Source: Fischerella sp. CENA71
GTDB taxonomy: Bacteria; Cyanobacteriota; Cyanobacteriia; Cyanobacteriales; Nostocaceae
DNA: 64,000 bases
Direction: 5' to 3'
Assembly: GCA_024239075.1 (NCBI GenBank)
Contig: JANBVI010000006.1
Span: forward strand, 186,001-250,000
The stretch's first letter is position 1. The number at the start of each line of letters is the position of its first letter. A program made the position numbers and the translations under genes. Below, piece after piece: positions 43,709-52,080 of this stretch. Below the pieces are notes generated by a model that searched no databases, was not told the origin of the DNA, and saw nothing but the letters and a program-made list of their open reading frames with translations.

Positions 43709-45748
43709 TTAAGTTGAGACTCGCCAAATTTTGATGATGTTGTCAAAACCGCAACTCACTAGGATGTTGCCATTGTGACTAAAAGCTAAAGATTGGACTC
43801 CGTCCCCGTGTCCTGCTAGAGTGCGAATTTGTTCGCCTGTTTTTATATTCCACAATTTAATAGTTTTATCGCTACTACCGCTAGCAAGAGTTTGACCATC
43901 TGGACTAAGGGCGATCGCTCGAACTCCTCCAGAATGACCTAAAAGGGTACGAATTTCTTTTCCGGTTGTCAAATCCCAAATCTTGATGGTTTTATCATCA
44001 CTTGCACTGATCAGGGTTTTTCCATCTGGCATAATGGCGATGGATGTTACAGCTTGGGTATGTCCTTTAAGAGTACGAATTTCGTTTCCGGTTGTCACAT
44101 CCCAAATTTTGATAGTTTGATCACGACTACCACTGATCAATGTTTTTTGATCTGGACTGAAGACAATAGATCGCACCCAAGAGGTATGACCATTAAAAGT
44201 GCGAATTTCCTGGCCAGTTGCCAAATCCCATAATTTAATCGTGTTATCGTCGCTACCGTTGGCTACAAGATTACCATCCGGACTAATGACTAGCGTATGA
44301 ACTGAGTTTGTATTTCCCTCAAAAGTTCGGATTTCTTGTCCTCTGGACAGGTTCCAGAGCTTGATGGTTTTGTCTTCACTACCACTGACCAAGGTTTGTC
44401 CATCTGGGGTGATGCTAACAACATTAACGCGATCGCTATGCCCTTTCAAAGTAATGATTTCCTGTCCAGTGATTAAACTCCAAAGTTTAATTGTGTCCCC
44501 ACTGTTACTGACAATTGTTTTACCATCTGGGCTAATCGCAACCGACAAAACCGATTTGGAGGGTGATTTGAAAGTATGCGCCAAATAAAAATTCCCCATA
44601 GGCAGTTTAGACGATTGGGGAAGAATTGCTTCAGTATTTGTGGCTGTGTTCTCTGATTGACCAAAACGAGAAGAAACAGACATGTCAAAGTGATGGGATT
44701 GGCGATAGAAGAATTCACCCAAGACTATCAACATCACAAAAGAACTCAACAAGAATAAATTTCTTACCAATGTGTATTTTTTAGGTACAAATGGCGGCTG
44801 AGTTGGTGGTAATATTACCGACGAGTTAGCCACTTCTGTTTTTGTTTCTGATAGCTGCTTGGACATCAAAGCTTTCAGAACTTGTTCAGCTGATTGATAG
44901 CGCTGATGAATATCTTTTGCTAATAGTTTGTCAATGACTTCAGCCAGTTCAGTAGCGATCGGACTCTTTAAATAGTGTTGCCAATCTTGTACCCAAGCAT
45001 AGCCATGTTCTGTCCACAATTTAAAAGGAGAAACTCCAGTCAACAGATGAAAGCAAGTAGCTCCTAAACTGAATAAGTCACTGGCTGGATAGGCTTTTCC
45101 ATCTCTGATTTGTTCGATTGCAGAATAGCCATGTGAACCAATCGAAGTACCCATTTGTATATGTACTTTGGCTGTTAATTGCTTGGAAGAACCAAAATCA
45201 ATCAAGCATAGACGCCCATCATTTTTACGCCGGATAATATTCTGTGGCTTGATATCTCTATGAATAACTCCTCGTTCATGAATAAATCTTAAAACAGGTA
45301 GTAAATCTAACAAGATATCTCGAATTTCTTTAGCATTATACCCTCTTTTTTGTTGCAATTCCTTTAACAAATTCTGTCCATCTATAAATTGCTGCACCAA
45401 ATAGAGGTATGTGTTTTCTTCAAAATAAGCCAATAAAGTTGGGATTTGCGGATGTTCTCCGAGTTGTTGCAAACGCTGCGCCTCTCTCTGAAATAAATCC
45501 ATCGCTTTAGAAAGGGCCCAGCTTTCTTGGAATTTAGGCGCTAATTGCTTGATAACGCAGGACTCGTTAAGTTTATCTATATCTTCTGCCAAGTAAGTTC
45601 TACCAAATCCACCCTCATCTGAAAGCACACGGATGACACGAAAACGTTTCCGTAACAGTTGTACGAGAGGACTGTTACAAGTTTGGCAGAACTCCTTTCC
45701 ATCAGAATTTAGCGGATGTGGGCAATCAGGATTTAAGCAGCAGATCAT
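43709..45748 (-). CDS. Ser/Thr protein kinase with seven C-terminal WD40 repeats (copy 2)
   Basis: A 679-residue paralogue of the kinase at 38422-40494, same layout: Cys-rich start (Cys3, 4, 9, 21, 24), kinase domain with Lys67 (VIKQL), HRDIKPQN (163-170) and DFGSS (184-188), a membrane helix at about 330-348 (LFLLSSFVMLIVLGEFF), then seven WD40 repeats (the first is diverged, then GHSDRVNVV, GNTNSVHTL, GHTSWVRSI, GHTQAVTSI, GHSGGVRAI, GHGDGVQSL). The kinase parts are very similar over the first 170 residues, the juxtamembrane parts are not. The WD40 gene follows 169 bp downstream on the same strand. Confidence 0.94.
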   Translation of the reverse strand: MICCLNPDCPHPLNSDGKEFCQTCNSPLVQLLRKRFRVIRVLSDEGGFGRTYLAEDIDKLNESCVIKQLAPKFQESWALSKAMDLFQREAQRLQQLGEHPQIPTLLAYFEENTYLYLVQQFIDGQNLLKELQQKRGYNAKEIRDILLDLLPVLRFIHERGVIHRDIKPQNIIRRKNDGRLCLIDFGSSKQLTAKVHIQMGTSIGSHGYSAIEQIRDGKAYPASDLFSLGATCFHLLTGVSPFKLWTEHGYAWVQDWQHYLKSPIATELAEVIDKLLAKDIHQRYQSAEQVLKALMSKQLSETKTEVANSSVILPPTQPPFVPKKYTLVRNLFLLSSFVMLIVLGEFFYRQSHHFDMSVSSRFGQSENTATNTEAILPQSSKLPMGNFYLAHTFKSPSKSVLSVAISPDGKTIVSNSGDTIKLWSLITGQEIITLKGHSDRVNVVSITPDGQTLVSGSEDKTIKLWNLSRGQEIRTFEGNTNSVHTLVISPDGNLVANGSDDNTIKLWDLATGQEIRTFNGHTSWVRSIVFSPDQKTLISGSRDQTIKIWDVTTGNEIRTLKGHTQAVTSIAIMPDGKTLISASDDKTIKIWDLTTGKEIRTLLGHSGGVRAIALSPDGQTLASGSSDKTIKLWNIKTGEQIRTLAGHGDGVQSLAFSHNGNILVSCGFDNIIKIWRVST

Positions 45749-46788
45749 TGATTACAAAAGGTACAACTGCGTGACAAATGACGCTAAGGATGCCCCGAAA
45801 ATATTTTTTATATGATTAATAATCTCTTGTATTATACTAAATTCCCATGAAATTTTTGTAATTCTTTTGAGTACAAGCTAGTAAATGAATTAATCAGTAA
45901 GTATCAAGCCATATCATCTTTAATTGTAAAAATTTGATGTATTAGATACACCAGGACTTTATTTATCGAATTATTTATAGAAACTCAATAGTAGTCAGTA
46001 ATCAAGCTGATAAGTAAGTCCGCACAAATTTAGAGACCCGCTATGGCGCGTCTCTACAAGTTGGGATCGTCATTTGTCATTAGACGCGATGTTCCTCGCG
46101 TCTGTACAATAGTCATTTGTAAGGGTTTGGTGCATATTTACTTTATTCATTTTTCAGATTGGTATTAATTTATTGAGTTAACATAGACGCATAGAATGCT
46201 AAGAATTCGTAGAGTATGTGTAAGTTAAATCTTGGAATAGGAGCTTTTTGAATTTTCAATGTAGGACTGAGATTTACTTTGATTTTGTACCTAGCCCTAG
46301 CGATGTTCGTAATCACATGCCAGTTTCTAAAACTCTTGCAACCACCAAGAACTCATTGACTGGGAAACTCTCCCTTGAAGCCGCCTAATAGGCGTCTACG
46401 CGTTTTAGCTTTGAGAAAGCATTGTATGTTTGCACTTATGAATTACAAAGTAGAAACTTTTCCCTCTGCCTAATCTAGCGCTATTGTATGCAAAATATCA
46501 GCTTGAGCTTTTCTTTTCACTATTACAATCTTGATAATTGTGATTCTCGTACAATGCTAACAAAATTAACTATTGTTGAAGATTAGGATTGACCAAAGTC
46601 AATTTTTAGTACAATATAATATCAATTTTAATAAAATATTTTTAAGGTTTTGCAGTTTTCCTGTTTTGACTGAATGACGCAGGAAGTTATTATTTGTAGA
46701 GGAACGCAGTTACAAAAGAGAGATTACTTGAGTCAAAGATTTAGGTTTGTCAGCTTACTTTAATCAAGCCGAGTGAACGATAACAACT
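45749..46788. other. 1-kb gene-free stretch
   Basis: I see no credible gene. It carries two palindromic repeats: TAGAGACCCG / CGCGTCTCTA (46031-46056) and AGACGCGA / TCGCGTCT (46082-46103), a TTTGTCATT heptamer remnant, and a sequence with GGCGTCTACGCG at about 46391-46402 like the palindromic element between ado and aar. The rest is AT rich. The promoter of the TonB-like gene should be in the last 200 bp. Confidence 0.5.
46031..46103. repeat. Two adjacent palindromic dispersed repeats
   Basis: TAGAGAC (46031-46037) / GTCTCTA (46050-46056), and AGACGCGA (46082-46089) / TCGCGTCT (46096-46103) with loop TGTTCC. They belong to the family of the copies at 4364-4393 and 23481-23508. Confidence 0.65.
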
Positions 46789-48315
46789 ATGTCATACGTT
46801 TCCGTATTAAAAAGCATACCAGAAATAATTAGTCAGCCAACAGGAATAGCAGTATTGGCTTCTGTTGGTATCCACGGTGTAATCGCCTTATTTCTGCCGT
46901 GGATGCAGATGGAAACTCAACCAAAACAGACAAAATCACCAAAAACAGGCGTCGGACTTGTTGAATTAAACCAGGCTGATCAAAGTCGTTTGCCACAGAC
47001 AACTACATCTGCGCTTCCCAAACAACCAGGGATTTCCTTACAAGGAAAACTTCCTCAAACTGGACAAGTTCCTCTACAAGCGCAAGTTCCCCCATTTCCC
47101 AACTTTGCGTTCAAATCAACACCCTTACCCACGCAGCAATCACCAACTTCTCTGGTTGAGCCGCCACTAACCTCTATTCCCGTATCTCCTAATCGAGTTA
47201 GCATCCTACCTCTACCGAAGAGGAGCCAGTTGCAGGTACAACCAAACCCAAGTTTCCAAGTTCAATCAAATTTTGACAGCAGCCAAAACAATACAACAAC
47301 TGTTCCGCGTGTCAGCGATCGCAAAGTTGCTCGTTTGCAAGATGAGATTGACTTAGGAAAACCGCAGCCACTACCTTCTTCTGTTAATACGGCTAATTCT
47401 CAATACCCCACAAACTTACCGGATTTACAAACTGCTAACATTCCCACGAATTTACCTAACACGCCGACTTCCGTTTATTCCAATAACTCTAGTACTCCTA
47501 ACTCTAGTACTCCAAATGGGTTGTCAAATCAGCAATTTCCAGTTGCTACAACCACTCCACAACCAGGAAGTAACCTAGCGATGGGAGGTACAAACCTACC
47601 ACAATGGCAATCACAACAGCCTACAATACCTGAGACACCCAATTTGCCATCAACAGCAACAACATCCCAAGCGACAGCACAGCAAATCGCCAAAATCAAT
47701 TCTTTAAATGATCAATTGCGAAAAGTCAGAGATCAATACCCCAACATTGAAACTAAGAAACTCATCTCCGAAACTGTTAGTGGGCAAAGAGGTCAGGAAG
47801 GTAAAATAGAGGGTGGTTTGGTATACGCCGATGGCAAGGTAGAATCTATAGCATTCCTTGACAATTCCGCTTCATCTAGCCTCCAAGTAGCAGCACGAGA
47901 ATATTTTAGAGAGTATTTCCAGAAAAATCCTGTGCAGGCTAATGGCAAACCCCAGTATTATCCATTTCGACTCTCTTTCTTACCGAATAATAATATTGTT
48001 CCCGCAGCAACTGATCCATCAAAGTTACCTGCACTAGTTCCTCAAAAATTGCCGATTTTAGAAACAACCAAAACACACCCATCTCCCAATGAGCAGCAGG
48101 ATTTAAAACAGCGTTTGCGATCGCTTTCCCAAAAACAATCATCACCCCAACAGCAGCAACCCACACAATCAGTGCAAGTAGGGACAAATCAAACTCAACC
48201 CATACCAAAATTATCCCAACCACAAGTTAATCAAAACACTCAAAATCCCAACCAAAAACTAATACAACAGCTGCGCCAAGTTAAACAGGAAAGACAAAAC
48301 TCAAATCCACAGTAA
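46789..48315 (+). CDS. TonB-like envelope protein, function uncertain
   Basis: A 508-residue protein. One N-terminal membrane helix (about residues 18-38, GIAVLASVGIHGVIALFLPWM, with the His seen in TonB-type anchors) is followed by a long Pro/Gln/Ser/Thr/Asn-rich region (about 45-300) that should span the periplasm. A small folded domain at about 300-405 (IAKINSLNDQLRKVRDQYP, GQEGKIEGGLVYADGKVESI, AAREYFREYFQKNP) looks TonB C-terminal-like, and a second Gln-rich tail ends the protein. No ExbB/ExbD or TonB-dependent receptor gene is nearby. The name rests on architecture alone. Confidence 0.65.
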   Translation: MSYVSVLKSIPEIISQPTGIAVLASVGIHGVIALFLPWMQMETQPKQTKSPKTGVGLVELNQADQSRLPQTTTSALPKQPGISLQGKLPQTGQVPLQAQVPPFPNFAFKSTPLPTQQSPTSLVEPPLTSIPVSPNRVSILPLPKRSQLQVQPNPSFQVQSNFDSSQNNTTTVPRVSDRKVARLQDEIDLGKPQPLPSSVNTANSQYPTNLPDLQTANIPTNLPNTPTSVYSNNSSTPNSSTPNGLSNQQFPVATTTPQPGSNLAMGGTNLPQWQSQQPTIPETPNLPSTATTSQATAQQIAKINSLNDQLRKVRDQYPNIETKKLISETVSGQRGQEGKIEGGLVYADGKVESIAFLDNSASSSLQVAAREYFREYFQKNPVQANGKPQYYPFRLSFLPNNNIVPAATDPSKLPALVPQKLPILETTKTHPSPNEQQDLKQRLRSLSQKQSSPQQQQPTQSVQVGTNQTQPIPKLSQPQVNQNTQNPNQKLIQQLRQVKQERQNSNPQ

Positions 48316-48375
48316 TCAGTAAACAGTAAACAGTTACCAGTTATCAGTGAACAAATTACTGATAACTGATTTATA

Positions 48376-48720
48376 CTACCAACCCTGTTCTGCTTTCTGA
48401 AAAACGTAGGTAGCTACTTCAAGAATTTCATCTTCGCTTAACTTGCTTTTAAAAGCAGGCATAGCATTTTTACCATTTTGTACTTGGTGAATAATAGCTG
48501 AAAGTGAGTTAGCGTTATAATTTTCCAAATACTTTTGTAAGGCTTCCTTTTTTAACGTTTTTTCAGCGATGAGGACATTTCCACCACCAATGTGACAAGA
48601 AGCACAGTTAGAAGCAAATATTTTGGCAGCAGGAGTAATTTCCGCTGCTTGTGCTGGACTGATAAATATAAAAATAAACAGAGCGATCGCAAATAGCAAA
48701 ATTAATAATAGTAATCTCAA
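48376..48720 (-). CDS. petJ: Cytochrome c6 (c553)
   Basis: Soluble lumenal haem protein that can carry electrons from b6f to photosystem I or cytochrome oxidase in place of plastocyanin. It has 114 aa: a signal peptide of about 25 residues (cut after AQA), the haem site CASCH (about residues 39-43), a Met ligand in NAMPAF (about 86-91) and the closing VATYVFQKAEQGW. It is in the same orientation as petE and psbV. Cytochrome c6-like variants (c6B/c6C) look similar, so the exact type is less sure than the fold. Confidence 0.9.
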   Translation of the reverse strand: MRLLLLILLFAIALFIFIFISPAQAAEITPAAKIFASNCASCHIGGGNVLIAEKTLKKEALQKYLENYNANSLSAIIHQVQNGKNAMPAFKSKLSEDEILEVATYVFQKAEQGW

Positions 48721-49108
48721 AGTCTTGACCTCGCAATAAGCTCACAGCCATTGAAAAATCCTTTCAGTAATATTCTATGGCTGTTCAAAGCTTTCAAGGC
48801 GTAGTCAAAAAGCACGACTTTAACGATAATTCCGAACAGTCTAAGCAGTCTAAAAAGCGGATTTATTCTTGGAATCAGTTGCGTCTTCTAAAATCTAAAA
48901 CCTAAAATATCAAATTCAAAATCTGATGACGAGTCTTTTCACTAGTTTGCCATTTGGTTTATATTACCATCAACAGTAGGAATCAGACTCGTCATCGCAT
49001 TTGAGTTATCTGTGCATTCTCATTTAGTGTGACGAAGCATCACTCGAAGAGTATGCCAAGTTTGGTTTCCCACATAAACCTCTGCTGGAACTCAAGTGGA
49101 ATGCCTAA
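48721..49108. other. Spacer between petE and petJ
   Basis: No gene is seen. An inverted repeat GATGACGAGTCT / AGACTCGTCATC (48925-48996) is the main structure. AAAATCTAAAACCTAAAA-type heptamers lie at about 48890-48920. The petJ promoter should be in the half next to 48721. Confidence 0.45.
48925..48996 (-). terminator. Long-loop inverted repeat downstream of petE
   Basis: GATGACGAGTCT (48925-48936) and AGACTCGTCATC (48985-48996) are perfect 12-bp inverted copies 48 bases apart. It could end the petE transcript or act on petJ downstream; a regulator site is not excluded. Confidence 0.4.
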
Positions 49109-49519
49109 TTATTCAACAGTTAGCTTACCAGCCATACCAGCACCACGGTGAGGCTCGCAGTAGAAGGTATATTCACCCTTGGGAGCATCTGCGGGGATTG
49201 TGGTTTCATATTCTTGACCAGGACTCATGAGTAACTGCTTGTGAGTCCAAGCTTTCGCTAAATCAGCACTTTTTGACTGACCAGGATCAAATACAACATT
49301 GTGGGGAGGAACTTTGTTGTTTACCCATTTAATTGTGTCACCTGGCTTGACAGTCAACTTTGCAGGCTCAAACGCCAGCATTCCCTTATCACTGCCGAGT
49401 TTTACTGTATATGTATCAGCCGCAGCACTAGGAGTGAAAACAGCAAAGCTGCCAACAACCAACATAATTGTTAACACCGCTAGACCAAAGCGACGCAAGC
49501 CGGCCGCAATTAATTTCAT
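49109..49519 (-). CDS. petE: Plastocyanin
   Basis: Blue copper protein of the thylakoid lumen; carries electrons from cytochrome f to photosystem I. The ATG at 49519 ([10 protein letters not shown]) has GGAGAAGG just upstream and matches the Nostoc plastocyanin start; the in-frame TTG at 49531 is not needed. It is 136 aa with a signal peptide of about 34 residues (cut near SAAADTYTV). Copper ligands: His in PPHNVVFD, and Cys, His and Met in [11 protein letters not shown]. In many cyanobacteria petE is copper-induced and petJ copper-repressed; both genes are here. Confidence 0.97.
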   Translation of the reverse strand: MKLIAAGLRRFGLAVLTIMLVVGSFAVFTPSAAADTYTVKLGSDKGMLAFEPAKLTVKPGDTIKWVNNKVPPHNVVFDPGQSKSADLAKAWTHKQLLMSPGQEYETTIPADAPKGEYTFYCEPHRGAGMAGKLTVE

Positions 49520-49561
49520 AGCCTTCTCCAATCAACAAGTTTTATTTTCCTCTATTCATTT

Positions 49562-49589
49562 TAGATAAAATTAACGCCAAATATGACAA
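49562..49589 (-). promoter_or_regulatory. Possible petE promoter
   Basis: On the minus strand TTGTCA (complement of 49584-49589), a 16-base spacer and TATCTA (complement of 49562-49567) resemble -35 and -10 boxes, 43 bases before the petE ATG. Match and position are suggestive only. Confidence 0.35.
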
Positions 49590-49633
49590 GATGTCGTAGA
49601 TGTAAGATTTTTTTTGAAAAATGATCAAAAATA

Positions 49634-49698
49634 TAGTCATTAGTTTCTCGTAAGTAGCCGCAATTATCTCGTACTACTTACCAAAAGACTAATGACTA
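49634..49698 (-). terminator. Hairpin between psbV and petE
   Basis: TAGTCATTAGT (49634-49644) pairs with ACTAATGACTA (49688-49698), and an inner stem GTAAGTAG (49650-49657) / CTACTTAC (49674-49681) extends it. It lies 46 bp after the psbV stop on the minus strand. The outer arms are of the heptamer repeat type. Confidence 0.5.
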
Positions 49699-49743
49699 AA
49701 AGCTGATGACTAAGAAATGATGACTATGTTAGTAACCAGGAGT

Positions 49744-50235
49744 TTAGTAATAAATTTTACCACCACCCCATTTGATACCAATTACTTTCGGTTGCACTAA
49801 GATATAACCAGCGATCGCTTTCAAATCATCATCAGTAAGATTTCTCATTTCTGTGAAAATATCAGCACTCTTGATGCTGGGATGTAACTCAGAAATTTCA
49901 TATTCTCCATCGTAGCTAGTGGGGTTTTTCATGTAATCCACTAGTCCTTCAATGTTATTACGAGGTGGTGTTGCCAATGCCAAAGCCTCAGGATCAAGTC
50001 CTACGTTCTGGTTGGTTTTGGTGATTCCACCGGGGTGACATTGAGAGCAAGTATCGTTAAACAAGCGTTTGCCTTCTGTAAGCTGTTTCAGGCTGACTAC
50101 AACTGTATCACCCTTTTCATTTAACTGTACTGTGCGTGAAGCTTGATCTAACTCCACTGCTGTTGCACTACCGACAACAAACTGAAAAGTCAGCAACACA
50201 GTAGCTACAAAAATGCCAATTAGTCTTTTTAACAT
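49744..50235 (-). CDS. psbV: Photosystem II cytochrome c550
   Basis: Extrinsic lumenal haem protein that stabilises the oxygen-evolving complex. The 163-residue precursor has a signal peptide of 26 residues (cut after SATA, mature start VELDQ), giving 137 mature residues, the known size. The haem site is CSQCH (about 63-67), the second axial His lies in ELHPSI, and the end GGGKIYY is typical. It lies upstream of petE on the same strand, an arrangement I also recall from Anabaena. Confidence 0.97.
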   Translation of the reverse strand: MLKRLIGIFVATVLLTFQFVVGSATAVELDQASRTVQLNEKGDTVVVSLKQLTEGKRLFNDTCSQCHPGGITKTNQNVGLDPEALALATPPRNNIEGLVDYMKNPTSYDGEYEISELHPSIKSADIFTEMRNLTDDDLKAIAGYILVQPKVIGIKWGGGKIYY

Positions 50236-50794
50236 CTTTCCCCTTAAAGATTTTGACGCTCAACACAGCTAAATATCGCGATACTCAATCTTTTGTTGTT
50301 AACTGCCAGTTGTCAATTGTTTTTTGTTTTTTGTTTTTGTTTGTTGTTTGTTGTTTGTTCTACCAACCACTAACAACGAACTAAACTATATTGGTCGCAA
50401 TCGCTTGCATACAGATAACACACCTCCTACAGGATGGATGTCATCTGCTGGTATCTTTGTGATGAATAGGTTTGCACAACCCATAAAGTATGTTAACTGA
50501 CAGATATAGATAAAGTCGCTGTTATACAAATATCACGTTAAGAGGCCAATTTGTTGCCCTAAGTACTGGGTAGGGAGACAGGAAAATAGACAGATAGGAG
50601 TATGAGTATTTTTACTGTCAAGAAGTAGCGATCGCAATTGAGCATTGGTAAACAGACGCGGTAACACCGAGAGTGGGAGACGAGTAGAGAGGGAGACACG
50701 GTGACAAGGGAGAATCTTTCATTTATATTCTCCGTGTCCTCGCGTCCCCTTGTCTCCTCACTCTCCCTTGTCTCCTCACTCTCCCTTCCAATTC
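50236..50794. other. Spacer upstream of psbV with repeats
   Basis: No gene is seen. The half next to psbV has TTTTTTGTTTTTTGTTTT and TTGTTTGTTG runs (about 50318-50358) and must hold the psbV promoter. The other half carries repeat copy E (50640-50794). Confidence 0.5.
50640..50794. repeat. Dispersed repeat element (copy E)
   Basis: The core is GGAGAATCT (50709-50717) and ATATTCTCC (50725-50733). GACGCGGTAACACC and GACACGGTGACAAGG lie before it, CGTGTCCTCGCGTCCCC and CTTGTCTCCTCACTCTCC after it. It ends at the 3' end of the ABC permease gene. Confidence 0.75.
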
Positions 50795-51625
50795 CTACCC
50801 CTTCCCTCCTGTAAAAGTCACACTTTGAATAAAGTACCGATTGAAAAAAGCATAAATAGCTAAAGCTGGCAGAGTAAATACCATTGAAGCTGCCATGATG
50901 TAGTTCCAGTAGCTGATATACTGACCTTTGAAAGAATTCAAACCCAAAGGCAAGGTAAACATTTCCGGATCAAATAGTATCACCACAGGCAACAAAAAAT
51001 TATTCCAACTACCCATAAAAACAAAAACTGCCTGCGCCGCCAATGCTGGTTTTGCCAAGGGTAAAACAATACGCCAGAAAATCCCCAAAGAAGTTAAACC
51101 ATCAAGGGCAGCCGCTTCCTCTAATTCTTTAGGAAAATTAACAAAAAACTGCCGCATCATGAAAATAAAAGTGGCATTCACCATACTGGGAACAATCATA
51201 CCTTGATAGGAATTCAGCCAGCCGAAAGCTTTTAAAATCAAAAATGTTGGAATGAGTGTGACTTGTGCTGGTACTGCTAATACTGCCAAAACCAGTAAAA
51301 ACCAAAAATGTCTACCCCGAAATCGCAATCTTGCTAGGGCATAACCAGCCATTGAATTGAACAGCAAGTTTAAAATAGTAACGCAAACGGCAATAACTAC
51401 ACTATTGAACAACCAACGCAGAAATAGTGGTTCTTGCAGAAAAATTAGTTTGTAATTGTCAAGAGTAAAGTTTTTGGGAAAAAAATTAGCTTCGCCGCTA
51501 ACTATTTCAGATAGGGGTTTAAAGGATGCCGAAAGCGCCCACAAAAATGGGATGATGGTGATAACAGCGTACAGTGTCAACAGGACATACAAAAGTCCCT
51601 TTCCTATTGGTAAAGAAAGTTTCAT
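50795..51625 (-). CDS. Carbohydrate ABC transporter permease (MalG type)
   Basis: Membrane subunit of a sugar importer, 276 aa with about six helices. The EAA loop is seen in ELEEAAALDGLTSLGIFWRIVLP (about residues 167-189), preceded by FVNFP. It starts MKLSLPIGKGLLYV and ends FIQSVTFTGG, as usual for this family. No binding protein, second permease or ATPase gene is near, so it is an isolated subunit gene, like the one at 15706-16533, from which it differs in most positions outside the EAA loop. Confidence 0.92.
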   Translation of the reverse strand: MKLSLPIGKGLLYVLLTLYAVITIIPFLWALSASFKPLSEIVSGEANFFPKNFTLDNYKLIFLQEPLFLRWLFNSVVIAVCVTILNLLFNSMAGYALARLRFRGRHFWFLLVLAVLAVPAQVTLIPTFLILKAFGWLNSYQGMIVPSMVNATFIFMMRQFFVNFPKELEEAAALDGLTSLGIFWRIVLPLAKPALAAQAVFVFMGSWNNFLLPVVILFDPEMFTLPLGLNSFKGQYISYWNYIMAASMVFTLPALAIYAFFNRYFIQSVTFTGGKG

Positions 51626-52080
51626 CTAAAACCTACACGCTTACAAAAACCCTCAAAACTAGTTTGACAGACTATATAGTGTTTGTGAGTTGAGAAGACA
51701 CTTTCTTAGAATTTATACGGTCAATATCAATAACTTTATCTAAACTTTATACATATTCATAACAGTATGAAGATGAAGTCAAAATCATAATTGCTTGACA
51801 AATATGTCTGAAATATATGGCTTTAATAGTGTAAATATAGCTTAGTTTTGATTTTTATCTAACACTAATGCACTTGCTTCTTATAGCTTCATGTAGGTCT
51901 ATCAGACACTTTGATGATGATCTCTGCATTGATTGCATTTTGAAGCAATAAATTTTTAGTTTGACAATTAAGTAGCTACACAGCCATACCACAGTAGCAG
52001 GGTTAAACATGCTTTTCAATCGAAGAGAAAACGCTAACAAAAAACAGGGGAATAAAATTCAATTCTTGCAGAGAAAAATA
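51626..52080. other. Divergent spacer, ABC permease / SulP
   Basis: No gene is seen apart from a possible N-terminal extension of the SulP gene from 52009. The DNA is AT rich without recognisable repeats. It should hold the promoters of both genes; a TTGACA at 51795 has no matching -10 box. Confidence 0.4.
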
